Shown here piece by piece: positions 26,871 to 34,726 of a stretch of 64,000 nucleotides of DNA. The notes beneath the pieces are model-generated. The model searched no databases. It saw nothing but the letters and a program-made list of their open reading frames with translations, and had not been told where the DNA came from. Location of the stretch: positions 97,735-161,734 of the forward strand of contig NZ_FOKZ01000010.1 of assembly GCF_900112285.1 (NCBI RefSeq), given 5' to 3'. A program made the translations under genes and the position numbers. Numbering within the stretch: position 1 is the stretch's first letter; each line of letters begins with the position of its first letter. The DNA comes from Polaromonas sp. OV174. GTDB taxonomy: Bacteria > Pseudomonadota > Gammaproteobacteria > Burkholderiales > Burkholderiaceae_C.

Positions 26871-27663
26871 CCCGGTCAAAAAACCAGTAAGCCAGGGTAG
26901 CAAATACCAGGCCGGCCAATGTATAAATCGCCAGAGCGCCCCAATCCGGCGCTTGCCCCTTTAGCAGCAAATGCCTTAGATTTTCAATCGGCACCGTTAG
27001 CGGGTTGAGCCAGAGAAGGGTGGGCAAATGGCCTGGTAGCGCTGTTGCGGGGTACAACACCGGAGACATGAACATCAGCATGGTTAACGCTGGTCCCATG
27101 ACGTGACTGATGTCGCGGATAAACACGCCCAGACCCGATAGCAACCAGGCAGATCCGAGCAACACCGGTACGGTCGCCATGATGACCACCGGCGCCAGGA
27201 GTGCCCACCAAGTCAGGCCGGGGCCAAAGCCGGCTATGGCCAGCAGCAAAATGACCAGGCTTAGCCCCGCGTGGAACACAGCGCTTGTCAGCGCAACCCA
27301 GGCCAAAATCTCCAGCGGAAACACCACGCGCTTGACCAGGTTGGGCTGCTCCAGAACCAGTCGCGGCGCCCGATTCAGCAGGTCCGAAAAAAGGTTGAAT
27401 ACGACCAGCCCGGTAAAAACCTGAAGGGCAAACTCCCCCGTGCTGTCCCCGCCGCCCGGCCAGCGAGCCTTGAAAACCAGCCTGAACACAAAGGTATAGG
27501 AAAGCAGGATCAGCAGGGGAAACAGCAGGCCCCAGCCCACACCCAAAATGGAGCCCTTATAGCGTGCCAGCACGTCGCGGCGGGCCAGCTGGGTGATGAG
27601 ATACTGGTGCCGCAGCGGAACCATGGCATAGCCAAGACCAGGCAGGCTTGAAAATCGAATCAT
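26842..27663 (-). CDS. wzm: Wzm-type permease of an O-polysaccharide ABC exporter
   Basis: A 273-residue ABC-2 permease with six membrane segments. The N-terminus, LITQLARRDVLARYKGSILGVGWGLLFPL, is the classic Wzm/TagG opening; later VLEQPNLVKRVVFPLEIL and a final TLAYWFFDRVRPAFADEV are also typical. It is the expected partner of Wzt at 23732 but is transcribed in the opposite direction, converging on the PIG-L gene with a 29-bp overlap. It is ten bp downstream of the Crp/Fnr gene on the same strand, so the two may be cotranscribed. Confidence 0.88.
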   Translation of the reverse strand: MIRFSSLPGLGYAMVPLRHQYLITQLARRDVLARYKGSILGVGWGLLFPLLILLSYTFVFRLVFKARWPGGGDSTGEFALQVFTGLVVFNLFSDLLNRAPRLVLEQPNLVKRVVFPLEILAWVALTSAVFHAGLSLVILLLAIAGFGPGLTWWALLAPVVIMATVPVLLGSAWLLSGLGVFIRDISHVMGPALTMLMFMSPVLYPATALPGHLPTLLWLNPLTVPIENLRHLLLKGQAPDWGALAIYTLAGLVFATLAYWFFDRVRPAFADEV

Positions 27664-27673
27664 TATGAGGCGC

Positions 27674-28366
27674 TTATCCTAGGGGTTGACTGCCTGCCGC
27701 GACATCGCGCAGGAGTTTCGGGTTGTCTATTCGCAGGTCATTACCATCGCGCTCCACCACTCCCCGACTTTGGAGGAGTTGGAAAACACGGGTGACTGTT
27801 TCGCGGCTGGCATTGATCATTATCGCAATCTCCTGGTGCGTCGGGGCATTCATCACCCGGATTTGGCCTGTGCTCGATGCCATGAACAAAAGCTCGAGCT
27901 GGGCACACACCCGCTGCAAAGGATTGGAGAGGCCCAGGATGCGTCGCTGCGCCACCTGCTCCCGCAGCCGCACGGCCAGCCGGGTGCAAACCGCCTCCGA
28001 GAGTTTGGGAGAGGCAAAAAGAATCGGTTTGATCAGATCGCGGGAAATAAAAACCACCCTTGAGCGCGCCACAGCAGTAATGAATTCGGGTTGGGGGAGG
28101 CCATCAACGATGGCCACCTCGCCAAAATAGTCACCCGGATTGATGAAGTACAGCCCCACTTCCCGGTCATCCATCGTGAAGTCCATGCCCTGCAGGCGTC
28201 CTTCGAGCAAGAAGCACAGGGACGACAGTGCACTGTCCTTCTGCAAAACCACTTCTCGCTTCGCAAAGACGCGTTCAACCGCCTGTTGCGCCAAGTGCGA
28301 AATCGTCACTTGCGGCAGGTTCGAAAGCAGCGCGAACCCCTGCAAGGCGGCAACAGGAATCGTCAT
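27674..28366 (-). CDS. Crp/Fnr-family transcriptional regulator
   Basis: A 230-residue regulator. The cyclic-nucleotide-binding fold covers residues ~10-125 (FAKREVVLQKDSALSSLCFLLEG, then FINPGDYFGEVAIVDGLPQPE, where G-E and a following pocket are in the expected place). The typical cAMP Arg-Ser of CRP is not clearly preserved, so the ligand is uncertain. The C-terminal winged helix has THQEIAIMINASRETVTRV; the recognition helix RETVTRV matches CRP (RETVGR), which reads TGTGA half-sites. There are no N-terminal Cys for an Fnr cluster. Two perfect TGTGA-N6-TCACA sites stand in this window upstream of the FecR operon and the S-layer gene; this protein is their obvious candidate reader. Confidence 0.85.
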   Translation of the reverse strand: MTIPVAALQGFALLSNLPQVTISHLAQQAVERVFAKREVVLQKDSALSSLCFLLEGRLQGMDFTMDDREVGLYFINPGDYFGEVAIVDGLPQPEFITAVARSRVVFISRDLIKPILFASPKLSEAVCTRLAVRLREQVAQRRILGLSNPLQRVCAQLELLFMASSTGQIRVMNAPTHQEIAIMINASRETVTRVFQLLQSRGVVERDGNDLRIDNPKLLRDVAAGSQPLG

Positions 28367-28789
28367 GATTGAAAACGACCCAACCCATTCAGGCCCTTGG
28401 TGGCGGATCGGATTCGCGCAACGCCACCCGACATCGACGGTCGTGACGGCGCTTGTCGGGTGAGGCCCCGCAGCTGAACCCTGTTTGTCAGGGTTTTGAC
28501 GTTGCTATCGAAATAATAGCTGGATGCGGCCGTGCAGCTTGGGTTTGAGTTGGTACTCTTAGAGTTTTTGGTGTTTGCCATCATAAAGGGCAAGAGATCG
28601 CGTAAGGTCGGTCTACAAGGCGCCAATAGCAGCATGTCGCCGCCTGAGCATGGCTATTGTGCAACACTTGCTCTTCATCTTTGCTCTTTGCGGCGCTGTA
28701 TTGCTGGATGTGATCACGCTCACAGCCGCTTACCGGAAGTTGTGGCCAAATAAGCCAGTTGTCTCATTCCATCGTCAATTAATTCGCCC
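28367..28789. other. Gene-free region between Crp/Fnr gene and FecR operon
   Basis: 423 bp with no convincing gene; the short frames here have no ribosome site or family look. It contains a dispersed palindrome (GCTAT at 28504-28508, ATAGC at 28516-28520, then TGGATGCGGC) and a perfect CRP-type site at 28709-28724. Both divergent promoters must lie here. Confidence 0.7.
28709..28724 (+). promoter_or_regulatory. Perfect CRP-type site upstream of the FecR operon
   Basis: TGTGATCACGCTCACA is a perfect TGTGA-N6-TCACA palindrome. Its centre (28716.5) is about 73 bp before the FecR GTG. A weak -10 (CAAATA, 28747-28752) would put the start site near position +41 from the centre, the class II activation geometry. 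Confidence 0.65.
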
Positions 28790-30133
28790 GTGTACTCACT
28801 TCGTCTGTCCGTTTTTGCTCGCTTTGCCTTGTGGTTTGCCAGCCTTGCCGTGGCGGGAAGCGTCTCGGCGCAGGCCGTCGGCGAGGTCACCCTCCATATC
28901 GGCCATGCCATGGTGGTGTCCGCCAGCGGCACCTCCGAAGCCGTACGCCGTGGAACTTCCATTCACCCCGGTGACCGCATCGAAACCTCGGAAGGGGGGC
29001 ATGTGCATATCCGCTTTGTCGACGGTGCCATGGTCAGCGTGCGTCCCACCAGTCGTTTGGTGGTGGAAGATTACCAGTACAACCCGCAGCAGGTGGCCCA
29101 ATCTTCTGTGCGCTTTCGCCTTGAAAAAGGTGTCACCCGCGCCATTTCCGGCGCCGCCGCCGAAGGCGCCAAAGATCGCTTTCGCCTCAATACCCCGCTG
29201 GTCGCCATCGGCGTGCGCGGTACCGATTTCGTGGTCAGAACCCAGGGCAACCAGACCATCGCGTCCGTCAATCAGGGGGCCATCATCATGGCTCCGTTTG
29301 GCGAAGGCTGTTCACCCCAGGCGTTTGGTCCCTGCGGTTCAATCACGGCAAAACTGCTGTCGGCCGACATGGGTAATATGCTGGTCGAGTTTCGAAGCAC
29401 CCTGGCCCAGCCCGAACTCAAGCCCATGAATGGCGTGAAGGCGCCAGAAACAATGCTCGCCTCCGCGGAACCCCGGCCGTCTTCCGAGGCCGTAGGTCCC
29501 CGAGACGCCAGCAAGCCAGGCACGCGCACCACGGGCGATGATGCAGTGGCCGCCGCGCTGGTGCATGATGTGGTGCGTCTGGCGGGCGATGCGAGCGCGA
29601 CCGCTCCTGTGGCGCCGCTCGTGCCCGCGGTACCCGAACCCGCACAGCTGGCGTGGGGGCGCTGGGCCGTAGCCAAGTCCGACGCCACCGACTTTTCCGT
29701 GGCGCGTCTTGAGGGCAGGGAAGGGCGTGTCGTCACCGTGGGAGACGATAATTTCCTCCTTTACCGCATAGAAAACGGATCGGCCGTGCTGCCTCAAGGC
29801 CTGGGTAGCGTCAGCTTTGGTTTGCAGCAGGCCTATGCCCGCTATACCGGGCCCGCTCTCGACATCCAACCCGCCACCGTGCAGGGCGGCTCCCTGTCCA
29901 TCGATTTCAATTCCCGGCTGTTCAACACCGCCTTGAACCTGCGGTCGGCGGCCACCGGAAATGTCGGCCTGCAGGCATCCGGGTCGGTTCGTGACGATGG
30001 TCTGTTTGTTTCCCGCAGCGCCACCCAGGCGGTGGCGGGAGCGGTTGCGCTGGACGGCAAATCTGCCGGCTATCTCTTTGAGAAAGCCGCTGCTGGCGGC
30101 ACGCTGTCCGGCATCACCCTCTGGGGCCGTTGA
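28790..30133 (+). CDS. FecR-domain secreted protein
   Basis: A 447-residue protein from a GTG start (no ATG is near). The signal peptide SVFARFALWFASLAVAGSVSAQA is followed by a FecR domain (residues ~30-140): GEVTLHIGHAMVV, RRGTSIHPGDRIETSEGGHVHIRFVDGA (seen in parts), and the end LVAIGVRGTDFVVRTQG. The rest is Ala/Pro-rich then a beta-rich C-terminal domain (LGSVSFGLQQAYARY ... GNVGLQASGSV). FecR domains usually sense or bind at the cell envelope. It forms a coupled operon with the CHASE2-cyclase (TGATG) and the outer-membrane protein (GTGA); this trio recurs in betaproteobacteria near secreted RTX proteins, as far as I recall. Confidence 0.85.
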   Translation: MYSLRLSVFARFALWFASLAVAGSVSAQAVGEVTLHIGHAMVVSASGTSEAVRRGTSIHPGDRIETSEGGHVHIRFVDGAMVSVRPTSRLVVEDYQYNPQQVAQSSVRFRLEKGVTRAISGAAAEGAKDRFRLNTPLVAIGVRGTDFVVRTQGNQTIASVNQGAIIMAPFGEGCSPQAFGPCGSITAKLLSADMGNMLVEFRSTLAQPELKPMNGVKAPETMLASAEPRPSSEAVGPRDASKPGTRTTGDDAVAAALVHDVVRLAGDASATAPVAPLVPAVPEPAQLAWGRWAVAKSDATDFSVARLEGREGRVVTVGDDNFLLYRIENGSAVLPQGLGSVSFGLQQAYARYTGPALDIQPATVQGGSLSIDFNSRLFNTALNLRSAATGNVGLQASGSVRDDGLFVSRSATQAVAGAVALDGKSAGYLFEKAAAGGTLSGITLWGR

Positions 30134-32169
30134 TGAAACCGCTTGCAAGCCGCTGGTTGATGCGGCCCTGGCGCAGCCGCACGGCCGTCCTGGCCCTCGC
30201 CGCGCTGGTCTGGCTAGTCTGGCTGGCCGTTTCGCCCGGCAGCCTCAGGCAGCTCGACGAACGCAGCACCGACTTCCTCTGGCGCCTCACGGCCAGTGAA
30301 ACCCCCGAGCGCCGCGTCATCTTCATTGACATTGACGACGCCAGCCTCGCTCAAGTCGGCTCCTGGCCTTGGCCGCGAGAGGTCATGGCCCAACTGACCC
30401 GCAAGCTCGACCAGCAGGGCGTAGGGCTCAAACTCTTCGATGTGGTGTTCCCTGACGGGCGCGACGGCAGCGCCGAGCTGTCCCGGGCGCTGGCCGTCCA
30501 TGATGCGGAGAGCCCCTCGGTGCTGGCCCAGGTCTTTGCGCTGCGCAACGAAAGCCAGTTGCGCTCCGGCGCCTTGGCCGGCGCCGTTCCTGGTGTGGGC
30601 TGCCAGACCCCCTCCCTGCCCGCGCAGGGCTTCATTGCCAACGCCCCCGGCCTGCATCAGCGCGCCGGGCACATCACGCCGACACTCGACGCCGATGGCG
30701 CGGTGCGCCGGATTCCTGGCTTCGTGTGTTTTGACGACCATACTTACTCCAGCCTCACGCTGGCCGGTCTGGCCGCCCTCGTTCCGCCCGTCGCGTTGGA
30801 TGCCCAGGCGCAACGCTTGTCAGCCCTGCTGCCAGTCGCTGGCGTCGGGCCGTGGCAACCCGCGTGGCAACTGGTGATTCCTAGCCTGCCCGGCAGCCGC
30901 ATCGGCATGGACGCTCAGGGCCAGATCCGCGTTCCCTACGGCGTCTCCCGCAAGGCCATGACCGCTATCTCCGCCGCCGACGTGCTGCAAGACAAAGTGC
31001 CCGCCGGCATGCTCAAGGACGCCTGGGTCATTGTGGGCGCCTCGGCTTTCGGCCTAGCTGATGCCGTTCCCACCGCTTTGGGCGGCGCCGTCAGCGGCGC
31101 CGAAGTCCATCTGCAGCTGATGGCCGCCATGCTCGACGACGCCGTGCCCTACACGCCCATGGCCGCCGGCTGGCTGCAGTGGGGCTACGTGCTGCTGTCC
31201 ATAGGGGGGCTGTTGGCGCTGGCGGCCGGGCAGCCCCTGCACGAGCGCCGCGCCGTGCTGCTGCTGCCGCTGGCCGCCGCCGCCCTGGCCGGGCTCGGCT
31301 TCGTCCTGCATGCCGCCGCCTTGCTGCAAGCCGGCTGGTTTGTCGGTTGGGCCACCGCCGCGCTGGCCATTGGTCTGGCCGGGACTGCGCTGGCCTTGGG
31401 GGAACACGCCCGCAGCCTGTTCGAAAAAGGCCGGCTCTACCGCAACCTATCCAGCTATGTGCCCAGCCCGGTGGCCGCGCAAATCGCCCTGACAGAGCCC
31501 ACCGGCGACATCGAAGCCCGCCGCGGCGACGTCACCGTGCTGGCCGCCGACCTGCAAAACTTCTCGCGCTACTGCGAAGCCCGCTCTCCCGAAGACGCCG
31601 CCCGTGTGCTGCACCGGTTTTTCAGCACCGCTGAAACCATCATCCAGGCGCACGGCGGCGTGGTCGAGGAAATGGTCGGTGACAACCTGCTGGCCGTCTT
31701 CAATGGCCCGCTCGCCTGTGAAAACCATCCCCTGCAAGCCCTCGCCGCCGCCCGCGAGCTGTGGCTGCGTTGCAACGAAGAACTGCCCAACACCGCCGGC
31801 ATCGGGCTCGAACCCCTCAGCGTCAGCATCGGCCTCGAAAGCGGCATGGCCCTGGTCGGCTCCTTCGGTCCGGCCCGCCGGCGCGTCCATACTGTGCTGG
31901 GCCAAACCGTCACCGTCGCCCTCCGGCTTCAGGCGCTCACCGCCGATCTGGCCTATCCCATGCTGGTCGGCCAAAGCGCTGCCGAGCGGGTGGGCCCCCT
32001 GTTCGAGCAGTCCAGCCTCGCGCTCAAGCCCCTGGGCAGCTTCCTCTTGCCCGGCTTGCAGCAGCCCTGCAAAGTCTTTACACTGCGAACCCTGCTGCAG
32101 CCGGGTAGCATTGCCGAGCAAAGCACCTTGCACTACCTTCATCAACAACAAAAAAATTCCGCCGCGTGA
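30133..32169 (+). CDS. CHASE2 sensor / class III nucleotide cyclase with atypical active site
   Basis: A 678-residue membrane protein: N-terminal anchor, periplasmic CHASE2 domain (residues ~30-330, VIFIDIDDASLAQVGSWPWPRE), three membrane segments (~340-420) and a cytoplasmic class III cyclase domain (~465-640). The two metal-binding aspartates are present (VLAADLQNF near 469 and VGDNLLAVF near 514). The substrate-specifying Lys is Glu (EEMVGD), the Asp partner is Gln and the transition-state Asn is Thr (GQTVTVALR), with the Arg retained. Such replacements are not those of a normal adenylate cyclase; it may make another nucleotide, or be a binding-only domain. Coupled by TGATG to FecR and by GTGA to the next gene. 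Confidence 0.85.
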   Translation: MKPLASRWLMRPWRSRTAVLALAALVWLVWLAVSPGSLRQLDERSTDFLWRLTASETPERRVIFIDIDDASLAQVGSWPWPREVMAQLTRKLDQQGVGLKLFDVVFPDGRDGSAELSRALAVHDAESPSVLAQVFALRNESQLRSGALAGAVPGVGCQTPSLPAQGFIANAPGLHQRAGHITPTLDADGAVRRIPGFVCFDDHTYSSLTLAGLAALVPPVALDAQAQRLSALLPVAGVGPWQPAWQLVIPSLPGSRIGMDAQGQIRVPYGVSRKAMTAISAADVLQDKVPAGMLKDAWVIVGASAFGLADAVPTALGGAVSGAEVHLQLMAAMLDDAVPYTPMAAGWLQWGYVLLSIGGLLALAAGQPLHERRAVLLLPLAAAALAGLGFVLHAAALLQAGWFVGWATAALAIGLAGTALALGEHARSLFEKGRLYRNLSSYVPSPVAAQIALTEPTGDIEARRGDVTVLAADLQNFSRYCEARSPEDAARVLHRFFSTAETIIQAHGGVVEEMVGDNLLAVFNGPLACENHPLQALAAARELWLRCNEELPNTAGIGLEPLSVSIGLESGMALVGSFGPARRRVHTVLGQTVTVALRLQALTADLAYPMLVGQSAAERVGPLFEQSSLALKPLGSFLLPGLQQPCKVFTLRTLLQPGSIAEQSTLHYLHQQQKNSAA

Positions 32170-33644
32170 CATTCAAGGCTTACCCACGCAGCCTGGGCAA
32201 GTGGCTGGCTGCGGGGACAGGCTTAGGCATGTGCCTGGCCTTGACAGGCTGGCCCGCGCAGGCCCAGACCCAGACTTCATCGCCCCCTGCTGAAAGCGCG
32301 CCGATTCAGCCCGCCGCGCGTCGTTCACCTTCGCCTGCCGCGTGCCCCGTCCAGCCCACTTACCCGCTGCCGGCCGACCCGGCCAGCCTGCAAGCCCGGC
32401 AGGACCAGCTCGATGCCATCGCCCCCGCATGCCTGCACAGCGCCGATTTTTATGCCTGGCGCGGCGCGCTGCTGCTGGCCCAGCACCAGCCTGAGGCGGC
32501 TGTTGAAGCGCTGGAGCGCGCACTGCTGCTAGAGCCCAACCTGCCCGGCGCCCAGCTTGACTATGCCGATGCCCTACTGGGCATGGGCGACACCGTCTCC
32601 GCAAAAGACCTGCTCGAACAACTGGCCGCCCGTCCCGATTTGCCTGCCCACTTGCGCCCGCTGCTGGCGCGCGAACTGGCCGCCGCCAGCCCCGACGCCT
32701 GGCGCACCCGCTGGGTACTGACCACCGCACTGGGCCTTGACAGCAACCTCAACAACGCCCCCGCGGCCAGCGAACTCACGCTGACGTTTCCGCAAGGCCC
32801 CGTCACGCTGTCCCTGTTGGAAAGCTCGCGCCCCCAAGGCGGCACCGCCGCCCTCAACACGGTCCAGTGGCAAGCCCTCAAGCCCCAGGGCGGGCAGCTC
32901 TGGCTGCTGCAGGCCGAGCTGCGTGCCCGCCAGACCGCCGAAGCCGCCACCCGCTACCAGCAGGCCGACGTGGCCCTCAACTGGCTGCAGGCGCCCGAGG
33001 CCCCCCGGCAATGGCTGGTGCGTGCCGGCCTGACCCACGTCGATTTTGGCGGTCAAGTCCTGTTGCAAAGCGTGCGCGCCAGCGTGCTGCGCCAATGGCA
33101 GGCACCCCAGCCGACCTTCATGAGCGCATCTTGCCGGCCCAGCGTTGGCATGGAGCTTGAAGCCCGCCGCTACCCGGTGTCGCCCGAACTCAACGGGCGC
33201 TACGGCGGTCTGGTGGGCGCCATCCACTGCAGCGCCGACTATGGCCCGCAAGGCAGCCTGCTCAGCCAGCAGCAGCTTAGCGTGCAGCTGCGCCTAGGCG
33301 GCGACCAGGCCGACAACAGTCTGCGCCCCGGCGGCAACTACCGCCGGGCGGAATTCCGCGCTACCTGGGACGGGCGGACCGGCCTCTACAAGCTCAGTGC
33401 CGATTACGGCTACACCCACCAGGCCGACAGCGCCGGCTACAGCCCACTCTTGGGCGGAAACCTGAACCGCCAGGCCGGCCGCCACAGCCTGCGTGTCGAA
33501 ATCGCCCGCCCGCTGGCCCCGCAGGCGCTGAGCGGCGTCGACGGATTTGTCAGTGTCGAACTCAACCGGCAAGCCAGCAACCTGGCCGCCTTCGAAAGCC
33601 GCCAGAACGCCGTCTTTGCCGGACTGCGCTGGAGCCTTCCCTGA
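32166..33644 (+). CDS. Outer-membrane TPR/beta-barrel protein, surface-protein assembly-modifier-like
   Basis: A 492-residue protein from a GTG overlapping the cyclase stop. Signal peptide (LGMCLALTGWPAQAQ), a Pro-rich stretch, TPR-like helices (~95-175: FYAWRGALLLAQHQPEAAVEALERAL and GAQLDYADALLGMGD), then about 310 residues of alternating strands ending AVFAGLRWSLP. This is the layout of Slam/DUF560-type outer-membrane proteins, which help surface proteins across or onto the outer membrane. Context (FecR, cyclase sensor, then the S-layer gene 1 kb on) suits that. Whether it truly belongs to that family would need a profile search. Confidence 0.65.
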   Translation: MTFKAYPRSLGKWLAAGTGLGMCLALTGWPAQAQTQTSSPPAESAPIQPAARRSPSPAACPVQPTYPLPADPASLQARQDQLDAIAPACLHSADFYAWRGALLLAQHQPEAAVEALERALLLEPNLPGAQLDYADALLGMGDTVSAKDLLEQLAARPDLPAHLRPLLARELAAASPDAWRTRWVLTTALGLDSNLNNAPAASELTLTFPQGPVTLSLLESSRPQGGTAALNTVQWQALKPQGGQLWLLQAELRARQTAEAATRYQQADVALNWLQAPEAPRQWLVRAGLTHVDFGGQVLLQSVRASVLRQWQAPQPTFMSASCRPSVGMELEARRYPVSPELNGRYGGLVGAIHCSADYGPQGSLLSQQQLSVQLRLGGDQADNSLRPGGNYRRAEFRATWDGRTGLYKLSADYGYTHQADSAGYSPLLGGNLNRQAGRHSLRVEIARPLAPQALSGVDGFVSVELNRQASNLAAFESRQNAVFAGLRWSLP

Positions 33645-33817
33645 AAACACCGCGCAACCAGGGCTGATAAAGGGCCGGTACGGGGAGGCCCTGGCACGCG
33701 CTGCTTTGGGCCGGCTTTCACGGCGCGGGCCAGGCGCCAGCGATTTCCCTCGTTCCCGCCTTCGCGGGAATCACGCGAATCGCCGACATCTCCAGGAATA
33801 GGCGCGTGTCTAATGTC

Positions 33818-34220
33818 GATGCGATGGCCGTGGGGTGAGTGGGTGACTGCTGTTTTATTGATAGCTTCTTGCGTTCATGTTTAATGGGCTAGAGGTCTAT
33901 TTGAGGTCTATTTGAGGTCTATTTGACCTGATTGGCTGCTTGCCCAAAACAGTAGATTGTCATTGCGCCTTTGAGCCGTAATCCATGAGCCCGAATCCTT
34001 GCAAGCGCCGCAAGAGGCATGGATCCCGGCTCAAGGCCCGGATGAAGATGGATGAGGCCGATAGCTCACCAGGTGGCTTGGCTCATGACTTACTTTTTTG
34101 GCTGATCCGCGATGCCACAGTTGCGTTTTTAAGCCTTTTGAGCCTCCAGCCCAGGAAGGACGGGCGCAGTCAGCTATTAGCCCTATAGCGACTGAGGCGT
34201 GCGCCCAGGGCCATCGCATC
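33818..34220. repeat. Inverted-repeat-bounded segment with two opposed dispersed palindromes
   Basis: GATGCGATGGCC (33818-33829) is repeated inverted as GGCCATCGCATC (34209-34220); with the next bases about 16 of 18 positions match. Just inside each end lies a copy of the dispersed GCTAT/ATAGC element (33848-33900 forward; 34121-34190 reversed, with GGGCTGGAGGCTCAAAAGG on the reverse strand). Confidence 0.5.
33892..33924 (+). repeat. Three tandem copies of an 11-mer
   Basis: GAGGTCTATTT occurs three times head to tail inside a dispersed element copy, followed by GACC. Confidence 0.85.
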
Positions 34221-34621
34221 TAAATAAAACGACAAGTTAGCGGGCGGTTTTTACAAGGGACGGCTCAAAACCATCGTCATAGCCGCGTAGAGCCTGCCCT
34301 CGACCAGATCGGGGGAGGGGGCGGGAACCCCATTGAGGCGCGCATCTGGGTACTTGAAGCATTCTGGATACCTCCTTCGCGAGGACGGCAGTGTTTTTTA
34401 AAAGCGACGCGTGGAATGGCGGGTGCCTGAGTCGTTGCGATCAGGCATGAAAAAGACTTTCAGCCTGCCATGTCTGTCGGTAGTTTGCTTTCAAATAAAG
34501 AGAAGTTCAAAGCGGGCCGCCCTGCCAAGCGCCTGGCCGGGAAGGCCGCGGGGCAAGAGGCAGCGCCCCATCGTCGCGATTTTGCTGTAAAAAAACAACA
34601 AATTTAAACCGCCCGTCAAGG

Positions 34622-34665
34622 TGTGACGGGAATCACAACGGCCCGCATGGCCTGCCTTCTATACT
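34622..34665 (+). promoter_or_regulatory. CRP-type site and -10 of the S-layer gene
   Basis: TGTGACGGGAATCACA (34622-34637) is a perfect TGTGA-N6-TCACA palindrome. A TATACT -10 lies at 34660-34665 with no good -35. If transcription starts near 34672, the site is centred at about -42, the textbook class II CRP position. Confidence 0.7.
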
Positions 34666-34726
34666 AGCCCCCGTACTGGGTGCATTGGGTGCCTGGTCGA
34701 CTTCATCACTAGTGGAGAAACTCTCA

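Larger units (their letters stand above)
33645..34726. other. 1.08-kb gene-free regulatory region before the S-layer gene
   Basis: No credible gene. It contains a hairpin TTCCCGCCTTCGCGGGAA near 33750, two dispersed palindromes in opposite orientation inside a 17-bp inverted repeat (33818-34220), three tandem 11-mers (33892-33924) and, close to the gene, a CRP-type site (34622-34637) and a TATACT -10 (34660-34665). Short frames such as 33985-34188 look random. Confidence 0.7.

Noticed and set aside
33985..34188. 67-residue open frame upstream of the S-layer gene
   Set aside because: Lies across a dispersed repeat copy and has no family look or ribosome site.
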